Shown here in pieces: positions 1-11,288 of a stretch of DNA of 64,000 bases. The DNA comes from Pistacia vera (lineage: Eukaryota; Streptophyta; Magnoliopsida; Sapindales; Anacardiaceae). The notes beneath the pieces are model-generated. The model was not told where the DNA came from. It searched no databases and saw nothing but the letters and a program-made list of their open reading frames with translations. Numbering within the stretch: the first letter of the stretch is position 1; every line of letters starts with the position of its first letter. The position numbers were made by a program, and so were the translations under genes. Where the stretch lies: positions 248,001-312,000 of the forward strand of contig NW_022195082.1 in the NCBI RefSeq assembly GCF_008641045.1, in the 5' to 3' direction.

Positions 1-430
1 CTTATGGATTAAAAAAATAACTATTCATGGATTCAAACCACTATCTAGTGCTTATCACATTTTGCTGCGTCACAAAGCTTCAAAACAATGGAATGTTTTG
101 TAGAAATGTCTCTTCATCTGCAACCTCTATCCTCTTGAAATCTCCCTTAGTCCCTTACACAAGAAAAAGAAAATAGGGTTCGTTAATCATTGCAATCATT
201 GCTTATAATATCTAAACTTGAAAAAGTATCAATCGTATCATCTACATATCCCTCCAGCTTTGAGCTCAAAATTGAGTATCCTATAAGTCTTTTACTCAAA
301 AATGGGATTCCAAGAATTTATAAGGTTGCAAACTCTCTTCAATTAATATTTAATTTTTGTCCGTCGGCAGTGAAAGAAACTCCAACACTATTGTAGAACC
401 CTAAACTGGAGGATTTAATACAGTAGTTTG
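1..430 (+). other. 3' flank of a CRK gene lying left of the window
   Basis: No gene is supported here. The stretch around 158-260 (after 'cttacacaagaaaaagaaaat') resembles 29,378-29,480, which lies just downstream of the CRK3 stop codon. I infer that this is the downstream flank of another CRK copy beyond the left edge. The short open frames here are AT-rich and have no recognisable domain. About 430-770 shows only AT-rich DNA ending in a poly-A run near 697-718. Confidence 0.35.
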
Positions 431-773
431 GCTGTTTGATGCAAAGAAGCTAATTAAAGCATCACATGACAATGCAACAATATTGTCACATCATTTTGTA
501 TAAAGTTTTTGTAAGTATAGTATTATTCTACCATGTCATTCATTATCAATGTGTATTTATTATTCGATTTTTTATATTAATACATTCAATCATTTTTACG
601 TCACTTTATTTAAATCTGCTAATAAGAAAATTGAATTGTCGAATTCACAACAAGACAAAATCTAAAAAATATTATTCAAAACATTAAACACTTTAGAAAA
701 AAAAAAAAAAAAAAAAAACCCTTCTACTGCTCTACATAGGGTTTTTTAAATTTTTAATAAAGGAGTAATATTC

Positions 774-934
774 GTGAGAAAAACTTACATAGGACTATTT
801 CATCACCTCACTTGACTGATGGTGTGACCATCTAATAATATAATAAAAATTAATAAGATATGTTTTTATTTCATTGGATGGTCTCACTATTTCAGTCAAG
901 TGAAATATTGAGATAATCTCATATAAGTATTTCT
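774..934. mobile_element. MITE with long inverted ends
   Basis: The left arm (from 'gagaaaaacttacatagg') and the reverse complement of the right arm (from 'aagaaatacttatatgag') share an imperfect inverted repeat of about 60 bases, including 'cacttgactga' and 'accatc' blocks. A related element lies at about 46,427-46,690. Another is split by an hAT-like element at 59,757-59,780 and 62,494-62,700. It has no coding capacity and I could not fix a target duplication. Confidence 0.6.
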
Positions 935-2143
935 TTATTATCACTGACTTTTAGAGTGAAATTAAAATCCTACCGTAACCGAGTTTTTATATATTAGGGA
1001 AACGAAATTGGTTTTAACACTCAAATGCGAACTATTTAAGAATTTAATTAGTCTATTTTCCATGCGAAATTTCCAGAGTGCATGGAAACATCCAGAAACT
1101 TATATATAATTGTATTCCTCACGAAGTCTCTATAGTCAATATCGTGAACAGTATGGCATGATTAATAGAAAAAGGTTCTCTGCCCCCATTGACAAGTTAA
1201 ATTTAGTCCTTTCCTTTCATTGATTTTCTCACATTCTTTAACTTTTACTTCCACCAATATTCGATTATTTGATACCAAGTTCAGCTCTTTGCTTTCCTTT
1301 TCCCTAATTTTTCTCACATTTGGTCACATTTACTTCCACCAATAGTTGATTGTTCGTGGAAGACTGTACTATATCTTACAGTATTACAAATTTTAACATA
1401 TAATTTAAAAATATTTTTTAAAGATTTATTTTTGTAGTTTTTTTAATTGTTTATTATTACTGACTTAACTCTTACAGTTCTTGCCTGCAAGAGTTTATAC
1501 AAATTTGCAAAAATTTGTAATTCAGGCTTGAGAGGATTCATGCACTTAAAAAAAAAAAAAAAAATGAAGGTATCAATTTGAATAAAAAAAGTTAACTTGA
1601 TCTTGATCTTACATACAAGATTTTATCTCTTTAATTTTAATTACTATAAATCAATTCTTGTTCTGTAGAGGCAAGACCAATTACTGGTTTTCAGATACGA
1701 GATATCTATCCTAGTTAATATGGATGCATTTACCCAATTGACAAGTATGAAGGAATCAATGTTAGACTTATTGAATCTGTAACCATTCATGCCAAAATTG
1801 ATTAATGGGGTCTCTAGAAACCCCATTTAATGAAATTTTTGAGAAATCAAGAAGAAAAAAATACAATGGTATTGGTAAAACAAAAAGAGTTAATTTATTA
1901 ATTTACAAATACAATTAAATCTTATGTCACTAAAGAAATAACTTTAATTTAATGAATTTCTTTGTTTCTTGAGCGCTTGACGAGCTTGATGACTTGACTG
2001 GTACATTAAACCGTGTCTCCCCTGCCAAGGTAAATTTTTAGATACATCTTCATCGCTTTCTGTCTCTAACCATTTGTAAATACAAATTATTAATCTGAGA
2101 AATATTGGACAAGGCAGCGGCTTCTCCAGTAAATACATTCTCC
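935..2143 (+). promoter_or_regulatory. Type A CRK upstream region
   Basis: This is the 5' flank of CRK1. The same flank, recognisable by 'tttagagcgaaattaaaatc' and 'tgcctgcaagagtt'-like blocks, recurs before CRK4 (44,760-45,641) and CRK5 (57,030-58,718), so the promoter travelled with the duplicated genes. I see no confident TATA box. The transcription start and regulatory elements cannot be fixed from sequence alone. Confidence 0.5.
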
Positions 2144-3022
2144 ATGATCCTTGTAGTTTTTCTCTATCTCTCAAGCTTTCTGATCATCACTTTCACAAAT
2201 GCATTTATCACCCCGACATTCGTCGCCTCTTCTTGTCCATCCTTTACGAATTTCACCATTAACAGCACTTATTATCACTCCAACCTCAAGCTTCTCTTCT
2301 CTTCTCTTTCTTCCAACGCCACTTTCAACATCTCCAATGGACTCTCCCAAGTCATTTTCCGCAACGCCACCGCAGGCCAGGCTCCTGACGAGGTCTTCGG
2401 CCTCTTTCTTTGCCGTCCCGATCTCAACTCCACCGCTTGTCGGGACTGTGTTACTCATGCAATAAGAAATGCAACCAGAATTTGCACTACTCAAAAAAGA
2501 GCTTTAATATGGTACGACGAGTGCCATTTACGTTACTCAAACCAGTCTTTCTTCTCTAGCGTGGCTCAAAATCCCAGTATTTGGATTCCAAACACCGAAA
2601 ATGTCACGGAACCTGACAAGTTTGATGATTCAGTGTTCAGTTTGATGAAAGCAGCTGCGAGCAAAGCTGCTCATTCACCTGATAAGTTCGTGGGAGCGAA
2701 GGCGGTCTTTAGAGTTAATGATGAAACATTGTATGGTTTTGTGCAGTGTACGCCGGACCTGTCAATTAGAGATTGTTTTACATGTCTTCAAGCATCTAAT
2801 GCTGAGTTACCATTGTGTTGTAAGGGGAAGAAAGGAGGAAGAGTCTTGACTCCCAGCTGTAGCACTCGGTATGAGTTGTATCCATTTTTTAATGAATCCT
2901 TTTTTTCGACAGTACAACCAGCCCCGCAACTGGAACCTCCACCTGTTAGTCTATTTCCGCCAGCTTCTGGTTCTGAGACAGGGCTTCAAGGTAAAGTATT
3001 ATGCCATATTTTATTTTTCTAA
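2144..3022 (+). pseudogene. CRK1: cysteine-rich receptor-like kinase, ectodomain exon only
   Basis: This exon encodes a signal peptide (Met at 2,144; hydrophobic residues, then cleavage near TNA) and two DUF26/Gnk2 domains. Each domain has the C-x8-C-x2-C signature: CRPDLNSTACRDC in the first and CTPDLSIRDCFTC in the second. The start matches the initiator Met of CRK2 and CRK5; an in-frame upstream TTG at 2,105 is not used. The coding exon should end at 2,990 before GTAAAG in phase 1, as in its paralogues. Read through, the frame stops at 3,022, giving 292 residues with no membrane segment or kinase. The next sequence is another CRK (CRK2), not the missing exons. It is probably the separated head of a CRK. 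A secreted DUF26 protein from read-through is possible but unproven. Confidence 0.75.
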
Positions 3023-3208
3023 TAAATTTTTTGTATAAAAAAATAAAGGATAATATATTTTTTGTGTGAGAGTTAAAATAACTACTCAAAGTCATATTTT
3101 ATTTTAGGTCTACATATTTTAAAATTCATATCTATTAGCTTGACTGTATATGTTCTAATTTCCGACAAATTAATTGAATTCTACACCTTTTTCCACGATA
3201 ACACCAAA

Positions 3209-3233
3209 TTGACTTCACTAACTCTTATTGACT
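3209..3233 (+). promoter_or_regulatory. Paired W-box cores upstream of CRK2
   Basis: Two TTGACT motifs (3,209-3,214 and 3,228-3,233) lie 105-129 bases before the CRK2 start codon. W-box TTGAC cores bind WRKY factors, and CRK genes are commonly pathogen-inducible. The pair persists in the related flanks near 14,780 and 50,190, though the motif is short and can occur by chance. Confidence 0.35.
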
Positions 3234-3337
3234 CGTGCATTAAACGGTTGCTCTTATGCGCATAGGCAAATATGAAATATTTGAATGCCTCTTCAACACT
3301 ACTCTAACACGCTATGACAGACAAATAGATTCACACC

Positions 3338-6300
3338 ATGATCCTTGTGGTTGTCCTCTATCTCTCAAGCTTTCTGTTAATCACTTTCACAAATGCATTC
3401 ATCACCCCAACATTCCTCGCTTATTCTTGCCCACCCACAAAGAATTTCACCATAAACAGCACCTACCACTCCAACCTCAACATTCTCCTCTCTTCTCTTC
3501 CCTCCTACAACAACCGTGCTTCCCATGCCACCACCACAGGCCAAGACCCCAACAAGGTGTACGGTCTCTTTCTCTGTCGTGGCGATCTCAACTCCACCGC
3601 TTGCCAAGACTGTGTTGTATCTGCAACCAGAGATGTAACAAGATATTGCCCTATTAAAAAAGAAGCCGTAATTTGGTATGATGAGTGCCATCTACGTTAC
3701 TCAAATATTGAGCCTTTCTTTTCTAGTTGGAATCGAGGTCCTAGTATTTGGAAGCCAGATGCTGGAAATGTCACGGAACCTGGCAATTTTGATGATCTAG
3801 TGTCGAGTTTGATAAGCGAAGCTGCAAATAAAGCAGCGTATTCTCCTGATAAGTTTGCGGCGGTAAAGAAGAAAAGCTCTAGCGTTAATCAAACACTATA
3901 TGGTCTGGTACAGTGCACGCAGGACCTGTCGATTAGTGATTGTTTTATATGTCTTCAAGAAGCTAATTCTCAGTTACCATCGTGCTGTGGGGGAAAGAAA
4001 GGAGGAAGAGTATTGACTTCGAGTTGTAATGTCCGGTTTGAGTTGTATCCATTTGTTAATGAAACTTTCATTTCAACATTAGCACCTCTACCGGCGTCAA
4101 AACCTCCACATCTGCCCCTGGTCCCGCCAGCTCCTGGTTCCGTGACTACGTCCCATGGTAAATTTATGATACTACTCTTTACTTCTCATTTTACACTCCT
4201 ATTGTGGTTAAGGTTGACATCGCATATGTGGACCCAAAAAAGATAAAAAACTGAGTTCAATATTTCAATATACTTTAAATTTTTGTCTGATAGTCAGACT
4301 TCAACTAATTCAAATTCTATTGCAATGTAAACATTTTTTTTTTTTTTAATCAAGGAAGAAGTAAGAAGCGAAAGGCAAGCCAGAAAAAAAAAATTTAAGT
4401 TTTAGGTAAATTTCTAGTTTAAGTATTTGTAATTCCTTTTTTATTATAAGATGTATTAGAAAAGAAGAATTGATTTAGGACTTTATTTAAGTTAAAATAA
4501 GAGAATGATTTAAATTATAAGAATTCTATTAGGAATAGGAATTTGAGTTATAGTAGAAAAAGAATGTTTTATTTTATCTATAAATAAAAGGGTTAGAACC
4601 AATTCAAAGTGATGAGAAAGAGAAGTAAAGAAAGAGAGAATGTGAAGATATAAGAGGTTTTGATGTAAGGATATTAGAGGGCGTCAATAAAATATCACGC
4701 CTAAGTAAAGGTATTAGATTGACGGTGTAATGAAACATTTATATTGTGCTAATATTATTATAGTGGGTCTCTTATTTGTGCATGTTTGTGAGTTGAGTAA
4801 TGCTATGCTTACTCACGAACTTACTAACCACTTTACTCACCTTTGTTAAAATTACATATGGTATCCATACTATGCATATGATACCCGTACTATACTTTAT
4901 ATTTACAAAGATTAGTAAGATAGTTAATAAGTTCGTGAGTAAATATAACATTATCCCCCCCCCCCCCCCCCCATTTTCAAAATACTATCAGGTTCAGATT
5001 TTCAACAAATTCTCCCCCGACACCCCCTTCTCCAGCGGCAAAACAGCCCCCACCACCCTTTTCCTCCTAGTCAGCAACTCCTCCACCTCATTCCCTTAGC
5101 CAGCAGCCCCCACCTCCCTCCTTACCATCACATTTCACCTTAACCCACGCAAAACCCACAGCCCATCCCTCAAAATTCTCCCCCACCCTTCATATTCTCC
5201 TCCGTCCAAACGTAACGGCCAACTCTTTTCACCATCTCTAGTTTCCTCTATTGCCGCCGCATGCACTACTACCTCAACCAAAGTATTTCTCTGCCCTCCC
5301 AAATTCTCTGCTTTCTCTCTCAACACCTCTAGGAGGTAGTATTCCCTCCCCCACTACTTCCCAAAGCCATTTTCACCCTTCGTTCTCCACCAAAATAATT
5401 AAAACCCACAAATCTCTGTCGCCATTTCTCTCGGGGAAGTGCATACCATAACCACAGTCGGTAAAAAGCTTCCATTTTCTGTAATCGATGCGTCTGCTGA
5501 TGATATGATTTGCTGGAGGATGGGATTCTTTACGAAAGATGGTTGAATTTTGAAAGATGGGTTTGATGGTAAAAGATGGTGAATTGCTGAAAGATGAATT
5601 GGATGATGAAGGTTCGCCACCAAGGCACTCCAGCATCTCCTTCTCTATCTTTCGCTATTGCCAATTCAGTGGTTTGGATTGGTTTGATTTACGCTAAGTC
5701 AATGTATTATGAATTTTATGTTTCTATGTTACAAGTCCTAGATTATTGTTATTAGTACATCTCGTTATTTTCCGGTATATATCCATACCATTACAATTTT
5801 ATGGAAGAATCCCGAACGGGATCTCCCACATTGATACAGGTAAACAATTTATGAAAACTTATGCTATTTACTGAAGTTTTTATATGTGTTGTATGATTTT
5901 CTGTCAATGCATTATTCACTGATGTACTATTTAGTGTGTTACAAATCTATGTTGAGTCTTGTTCTATGTTGTGGCAAGGATTGTTGAATAAAAATATTTG
6001 CTTTGTTAAGGAGAGAAAGAAAGGCTAGCAACATGGATAGGATTTGGAGCAGGAGTAACAGGAGTTATGATATTCATGCTTTCGTTTTGGTTTTTATTGC
6101 AGTGTATGCAGAGAAGATATAAAGGTAATGGATTTCTAATTTACTAATTGAAAACAAAAGCTATTAACTCTCTAGATCTTTCTTTGTTTTGGTAATTGAA
6201 TTTAGTTTGCCTTGCAGAAGAGAAAGAAAATAGACAAGCTCTTCAATTACTTTGCTTAGGAGATGAAAAAAATATTTTACAAGAGAAGCTTCAGATGGAA

Positions 6301-7982
6301 AATCAAGACTTCTCTGTTTTTCCTCTAGGCCAGATACTCGATGCTACACGACATTTCTCTGAAGAAAATAAGCTCGGTGAAGGTGGGTTCGGCCCTGTGT
6401 ACAAGGTAAACTATATAGTGTTGATGTTGGCCTGTGTTGGCTTACATAGATTTTTAGAGTAATGTGTTATTTTCCTATTACTAATGTCTTGTTGTCATAT
6501 GAACAATAATCAGTTAGGATCAAAAGTTTGGATCCTGTATATACATAGTATTACTGAAAAGTTTAATCTGTTAAAGTTAAGTGGTTGCTTAAAACATACC
6601 ATGAAAAACGTTATATATATCTCAAGTTAGTATCCCAATTTTTGCATCTCAAGTAATGTTACATAGATTTGTGATTAGCATATGAATTATGTGCTTTATG
6701 ATGTTCAATTCTAAATTAATTTCACGTCATTGGATGAAAACTTTGGATATGAACTTGGAAAGCATAACCACACTCAGTAAATATTGGCCAAATGCAACTT
6801 TTTGAAATGAAATTAGACCTATTTTCATTAAATAGGCCCTTTATGTTCTTGTTTAATGGTAATGATGAAGATTTGCTTTCAGGGTGTAATAGCAGATGGT
6901 AAGGAAATTGCAGTAAAAAGGCTTGCAAGAGCATCTAGGCAAGGGGTACAAGAGTTCAAGAATGAAGTTAACTTAATTGCCAAATTACAACATAAAAATC
7001 TTGTGAGACTTTTGGGGTGCTGCTTCGAGGAAAAAGAATTACTTCTCATCTATGAGTACATGCCCAACAAGAGCCTTAATTTTCACCTATTTGGTTTGCT
7101 TCTCAACCTCTGGTAATGTTAGCTAATTAGCTAAATTCAAAGTTAATTTAGATGACTTCATTGTCAGATTCGACAAAGGGTATGCATTTGGACTGGAAGA
7201 GACGCGTAAGCATCATTAATGGAATTGCACGGGGTCTTTTGTATTTGCATGAGGATTCTCGACTCAAAATTATTCATCGCGATCTCAAAACTGGTAATAT
7301 TTTATTAGATCATGAGATGAATCCAAAGATATCAGACTTCGGAATGGCCAAGATAGTTTGTCAAAATCAAAATGAAGCTAATACCAATAGAGTTGTTGGA
7401 ACATTGTAAGCATGCATTTCTTGAAAAAATATGCTTCTCTATGTAACCATATAACTTGAAAAGATTACATTTTATGAAACTGATACACGCCCTTAACTTT
7501 ATAGTATTTATTTTTATTTTTTTGCTTCGATTGAATTTTAAACAGTGGATACATGGCCCCAGAGTATGCTATGAAGGGAATATTTTCTGTTAAGTCAGAT
7601 GTTTTTAGTTTCGGAGTTCTTCTATTGGAGATAATAAGTGGGAGAAGAAATACTGGATTTTCTCTTTCTGAACATAGTCGAAGCCTCCTTACTTATGTAC
7701 GTGACTATCTCTATATGTGACTTTGAAGAATAATTAATGAGAAATATACCATTAATTTTGTTTATTTCTTATATGATGTTTTAGGCATGGAAACTGTGGT
7801 GTGAAGGAAATGCAATAGGGTTGATGGACCCATTACTTGCACAATCATGTGTTCCAGCTGAATTATTGAAATTTATCCATATTGGATTGTTGTGCGTTCA
7901 GGAGAATCCAGCGGATAGACCTACAATATCATCTGTGATTTTTATGTTGGCAAGTGACAATGTAAGACTTCCTATGCCATAA
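3338..7982 (+). CDS. CRK2: cysteine-rich receptor-like protein kinase, nearly complete
   Basis: A plasma-membrane receptor kinase in seven GT-AG exons: 3,338-4,157, 6,011-6,124, 6,218-6,405, 6,883-7,093, 7,168-7,405, 7,546-7,696 and 7,785-7,982. The exons join in phase to 639 residues. Visible parts are a signal peptide (1-20), DUF26 domains with C80/C89/C92 and C193/C202/C205, a membrane segment in exon 2 (about 280-305), and a Ser/Thr kinase. The kinase has GEGGFGPVY, catalytic Lys386 (AVKRL), HRD Asp483, DFG Asp501 and the GYMAPEY segment. All key catalytic residues are present. The frame stops at TAA 7,980-7,982, right after LPMP. The aligned CRK3 tail continues for 35-40 more residues, so a C-terminal nonsense change is likely. 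Intron 1 is long (1.85 kb) and carries a MITE and a C-rich block. Family placement is secure; an individual CRK number is not. Confidence 0.88.
4797..4954. mobile_element. Short MITE in CRK2 intron 1
   Basis: The left end 'gtaatgctatgcttactcac' pairs with the right end, whose reverse complement reads 'gataatgttatatttactca'. Both continue into 'cgaacttactaac' or 'cgaacttattaac', giving inverted repeats of about 40 bases around a short centre. It is non-coding. The duplicate block has it at about 16,317-16,475. Confidence 0.6.
4955..4972 (+). repeat. Poly-C run of 18
   Basis: An uninterrupted run of 18 C lies directly after the MITE in CRK2 intron 1. The duplicate has about 14 C near 16,480. 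Homopolymers of this length are unreliable in any read type. Confidence 0.85.
4973..5700 (+). other. Unexplained C-rich block in CRK2 intron 1
   Basis: The first 450 bases are strongly C-rich on the plus strand and AG-poor, unlike the AT-rich introns around them. Conceptual frames are broken but proline- and serine-rich. The end (about 5,520-5,690) has several 'gaaagatg' repeats. Parts recur at 50,890-51,130 in the CRK2-type remnant, so the block predates the unit duplication. It could be an old captured gene piece or a pyrimidine-rich intron tract; I recognise no protein. Confidence 0.4.
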
Positions 7983-8810
7983 ACTGTATTTTCTGTTCGC
8001 CGATTTGTTGGGAAATCAGTTTAGATGTGTTATGAAACATGTAAAGTGTGAAAACGCAATTAAAAGTAAATTTTGGAAACAAGGGTGAATTATGCAGATT
8101 AATCTTTCATTAGCTCTCTCATACATTTTTTCTGCTGATGAATCCAATGTTTATCACTTGTTTGATAATTATCTTTGTTGATATATAGGACTTTTCTTGT
8201 GTCTATATTTTTATGACTTGTTTGTTTTCAGTGAATTTCTTCTTTGAATATTTTTTCTACTATGAAATTTGATTATGCACAATTTGGCCTTTCTGATAAC
8301 TATTAGCTATTTGCTTAACCTTTGACTGTTTCCCAGGAAATGAAAAGGCAAGTTTTATGCATTTTCTTGTAGTGTATTATTGTTATATGAGTTCAATATA
8401 GTCAAGGATAAGACAATTGTATTGTATTGTCGATATCTATTGAAATATATAAATACTTATTTTTAAAAGTACTAATAAATATATAAGAAAAAACTATGTT
8501 ATGCGAACGATAGGATTACATGATATGTCTGTCTCATGAAAGATGTATACTTTCCTCAGGAGTTTTTAAAGCTTGCACTATTCAAATTTCTTGGAATTTT
8601 TTCAATATCTGACTGCCAAAGGAGACATTGTGTAGGAGCAGGACCATAGGCATAGATCATATTATTGAATTTTACACACTCCTTAATGCAAGATGCAAGA
8701 GGGTGCAGAGAGTCCACACAAAGACCAGTTATCTTATCTTGAGATGCATAAGAGTCAATAGTCTATAGATGGCAGCAATTAATGGTATTAAATTTAGAAA
8801 AATGTTACAC
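7983..8810 (+). other. 3' flank of CRK2
   Basis: The first 55 bases still align with the C-terminal coding tail of CRK3 (for example 'gtattttctgttcgccgatt'), so they are former coding sequence now behind the stop. The rest is AT-rich with no gene that I can support. Confidence 0.5.
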
Positions 8811-9000
8811 CCACAACCTCTTTTTACAAAATTTCTTTCACAATCTCGACATAACAGTTCACAATTAGTCAGTTTGTAATAAGTCTCACTTGAGTTCCAT
8901 TTGATAAATTACGATTGATCAATTGCGAACTGTTACATCGAAATTGTGAGAGAAAGTTTGTGAGAGAAAGTTTGTGAAAAAAAATTGTGAGTGTAGCATT
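8811..9000. mobile_element. Foldback MITE with about 70-base arms
   Basis: The left arm starts 'aatgttacacccacaacc'. The reverse complement of the right arm starts 'aatgctacactcacaatt', and both run on into 'taacagttc' followed by 'caattag' or 'caattga'. The arms are about 85% alike by eye. It is non-autonomous and without coding capacity; the length suggests a Mutator-like MITE, but no target duplication could be confirmed. Confidence 0.65.
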
Positions 9001-9479
9001 ACCCTTGAGTACTCAGCTGCCACTTTCGATATACCTAAACTAGAAAAATTGAAAATTTGAACATCCAATTAGTAAGAATGTTGGTATCTGATGATTTAGT
9101 GTTTTGATCCGGAAAGTTATGATACGAACTCAATGATATTACTAAAACCAGTGAGATTTTTGGTATATGATGATTTAAATTTCAATTGGGAATGTTACGA
9201 TATCAACTCAATAATATTATTTAAATCAGGAAAAAGTATTCGTATATGATGATTTAGTATTTCAACCGTGAATGCTATGATACTGACTCGATAATATTAC
9301 TGGAACGGATCGAACACGACCCTATTAATCTCTACTTTGCTTATAAAATAATAAATAGGGACGGTGTCATTATGCGCAGATGGGCTGAAGCAGAAATCTA
9401 CAAGAAATGAAAAGTTAAGTAAATGCCAAAGGAAGAAGACTTATTTTTAATGGTGGAATTCACATTATTTTAAATGAAA

Positions 9480-9861
9480 CTGCAGATCCCAGCCGGCATT
9501 GCAACCATTCAAGACAAAGAAATTTAATGTACTTTATTTAAACACGGTGATCTACAAAAAATTAGGGAGGGAATCATTAGAATATTCAATTAGCAGGTAA
9601 ACCAATGCACAATCATCCAATGAAAACAATAGCCCCAGCTAGCAAGAGTCCTTATTTTGGCTGAATCTTCAACAAGAAGTTAAAGCAAGAAGTAAAGCAA
9701 TTAATTGATCATAATGGAGGAAAATATTTATCATATATAAGGGCCTCACATTCCTTTCCCATCACCGTCTCACAACTGAGACAGTAGCTTATAACTCTTC
9801 TCATTTAGTAGTTGCTTGCATCTAAAAGTTTTGAATAGAGAGATTTCGGAAATGGGTTCTG
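9480..9861 (+). pseudogene. 5' end of a cationic amino acid transporter gene, cut by a retrotransposon
   Basis: The region matches 51,480-51,860, which continues into recognisable CAT coding sequence. Here the match covers the upstream/5' leader and the first codons (ATG at 9,852, then GGT TCT G). It stops where the LTR begins. CAT proteins are amino acid permeases with multiple membrane segments. Only the leader and about ten coding bases survive, so no product is possible from this copy. Identification rests on the second copy. Confidence 0.6.
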
Positions 9862-10437
9862 ATGATACTTGATTTTAACACCAACTATTAGCATGTGCAA
9901 AGCGTTAAGCGGACTTAGAAATTACCTATGAATGGAAAAAGGAAATAAATAAACAACAAACGATCTTTAAAGTGATTCGGATGTTCAAAGCGAATCTTAT
10001 GTCCATTGTCTTTTTATAAATGAAAGATTATAATCAGGTTGCAAGTAGCGATCAGCGAAATAGAAATATAGAGAGGGAGAGAGTGTGTTTATTTTATCAG
10101 AAGCTGAATCCTAATGATGAGAGGGGAGCTCTCTATTTATAGTAAGAGGTTTCTGGGTAATGATTACGAGTCTGCCAGCGGGCAGGTGTCGTACAGTTCC
10201 TACCCTGCTTCCCACTGGCTGGCTGCATGATAAATATCCTTAAATCGCGTTGGGCTTGGGCAAGTGGGTGACTCCCAGCCACTCACTAGCCAAGCTTTTG
10301 CCTGCCAAGTTGATGACCGCCTTACTTCTTCTGTCCTTCGACGACGTGGTAACGCTTGGGTGGATAATGCCTTCCTGAACTCTAATTGGTCCTTACTGAT
10401 GTAAGCCCGTGTCAGCCCTAATTTTTTAGACATAACA
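9860..10437 (-). mobile_element. LTR of a reverse-oriented Tat-lineage Ty3/gypsy retrotransposon
   Basis: On the minus strand the LTR starts TGTTATGTC at 10,437, directly after a polypurine tract (rc of 10,438-10,451, AATTGGGGGGCTTC). It carries a TATA box CTATAAATAGAG (rc 10,131-10,142) and ends near 9,860 as ...GTATCATCA. Its low-coordinate edge is set by comparison with the uninterrupted CAT sequence at 51,852-51,862. The LTR is about 578 bp. As the 3' LTR of a minus-strand element it would sit next to the extra antisense ORF, as seen. Confidence 0.7.
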
Positions 10438-11288
10438 GAAGCCCCCCAATTCTTAAGGTTCAAGGCTTGAACTTTGAGAACTTCATGATTTGACTCATTC
10501 CGAGAGTCGCTTGCTCAAACTGCAAATGGGGAATAGCCGAAATAACACGAAGCTCATGATAAGCTCACGATTTAACTCGACCAGCGAACTGAGTGGAGGT
10601 CGCGATGTAAGGCATTGCAAACTGCACAAGCGATCTAAGGTGATCATCCCCTAAAGGTTCAGCGACCTGGGATCGGATCCTGCTTAGTGCTATACCAACG
10701 TGTTTGGAACTTTTACCCACCCTCACGAGCTGAAATACTTAGAATGTTTTTGCCAAAAATCGGAAGTCACTTCACTTTGAGCTCAATACTCGGAGAAGAG
10801 TGTTTCATTCGAACGACCTCTTCTGATGTTATCTATTGCACTTGACAGCTGACTTGGTCAATTAAGTAAGATTTATCTGATAGACGTGTCTTTGCGCAAT
10901 AAGTGTAAGCCATAAGCATTAAATGCAAGCTATGCTGAAACAACATTCTCTTTTAAGACATTAAATGAGGATGAGGGCACATTTAATGCGATGAAGATAA
11001 CCATGCTGACGTTTGGTGTCTTCAACAGAGGGAAACATCGGTTGATCTTTACAAAGCATGAAGGTTACTCTTCACGAGGATTGATAGCACGTGGTCACAT
11101 CCAACGGTTGGGAACGCATCTCGCCCAAACGTCGCTTGTAAAGGAAACCAAATGTAGCCCTTTTTCCCTATAAAACCCTAAGCCCACTTTAGAATTTTCA
11201 CATAACTCGAATCTTCAGAGAGAAAAACAGAGTTTTTGCACTGAAGAAACCAGTTCATCCATCTTCTAGTTGATGCACACCCGCCATT
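10438..11288 (+). promoter_or_regulatory. Internal retroelement region with a plus-strand promoter
   Basis: This non-coding stretch lies between the LTR and the antisense ORF. It contains CTATAAAACC near 11,169, about 120 bases before the ATG at 11,289, which fits a promoter for the plus-strand ORF. The ORF would then be transcribed opposite to gag-pol. No protein domain is seen. Confidence 0.4.

Noticed and set aside
3256..3657. A 133-codon frame overlapping the CRK2 start
   Set aside because: Out of frame with the CRK2 exon, which has clear DUF26 motifs; histidine- and proline-rich shadow.
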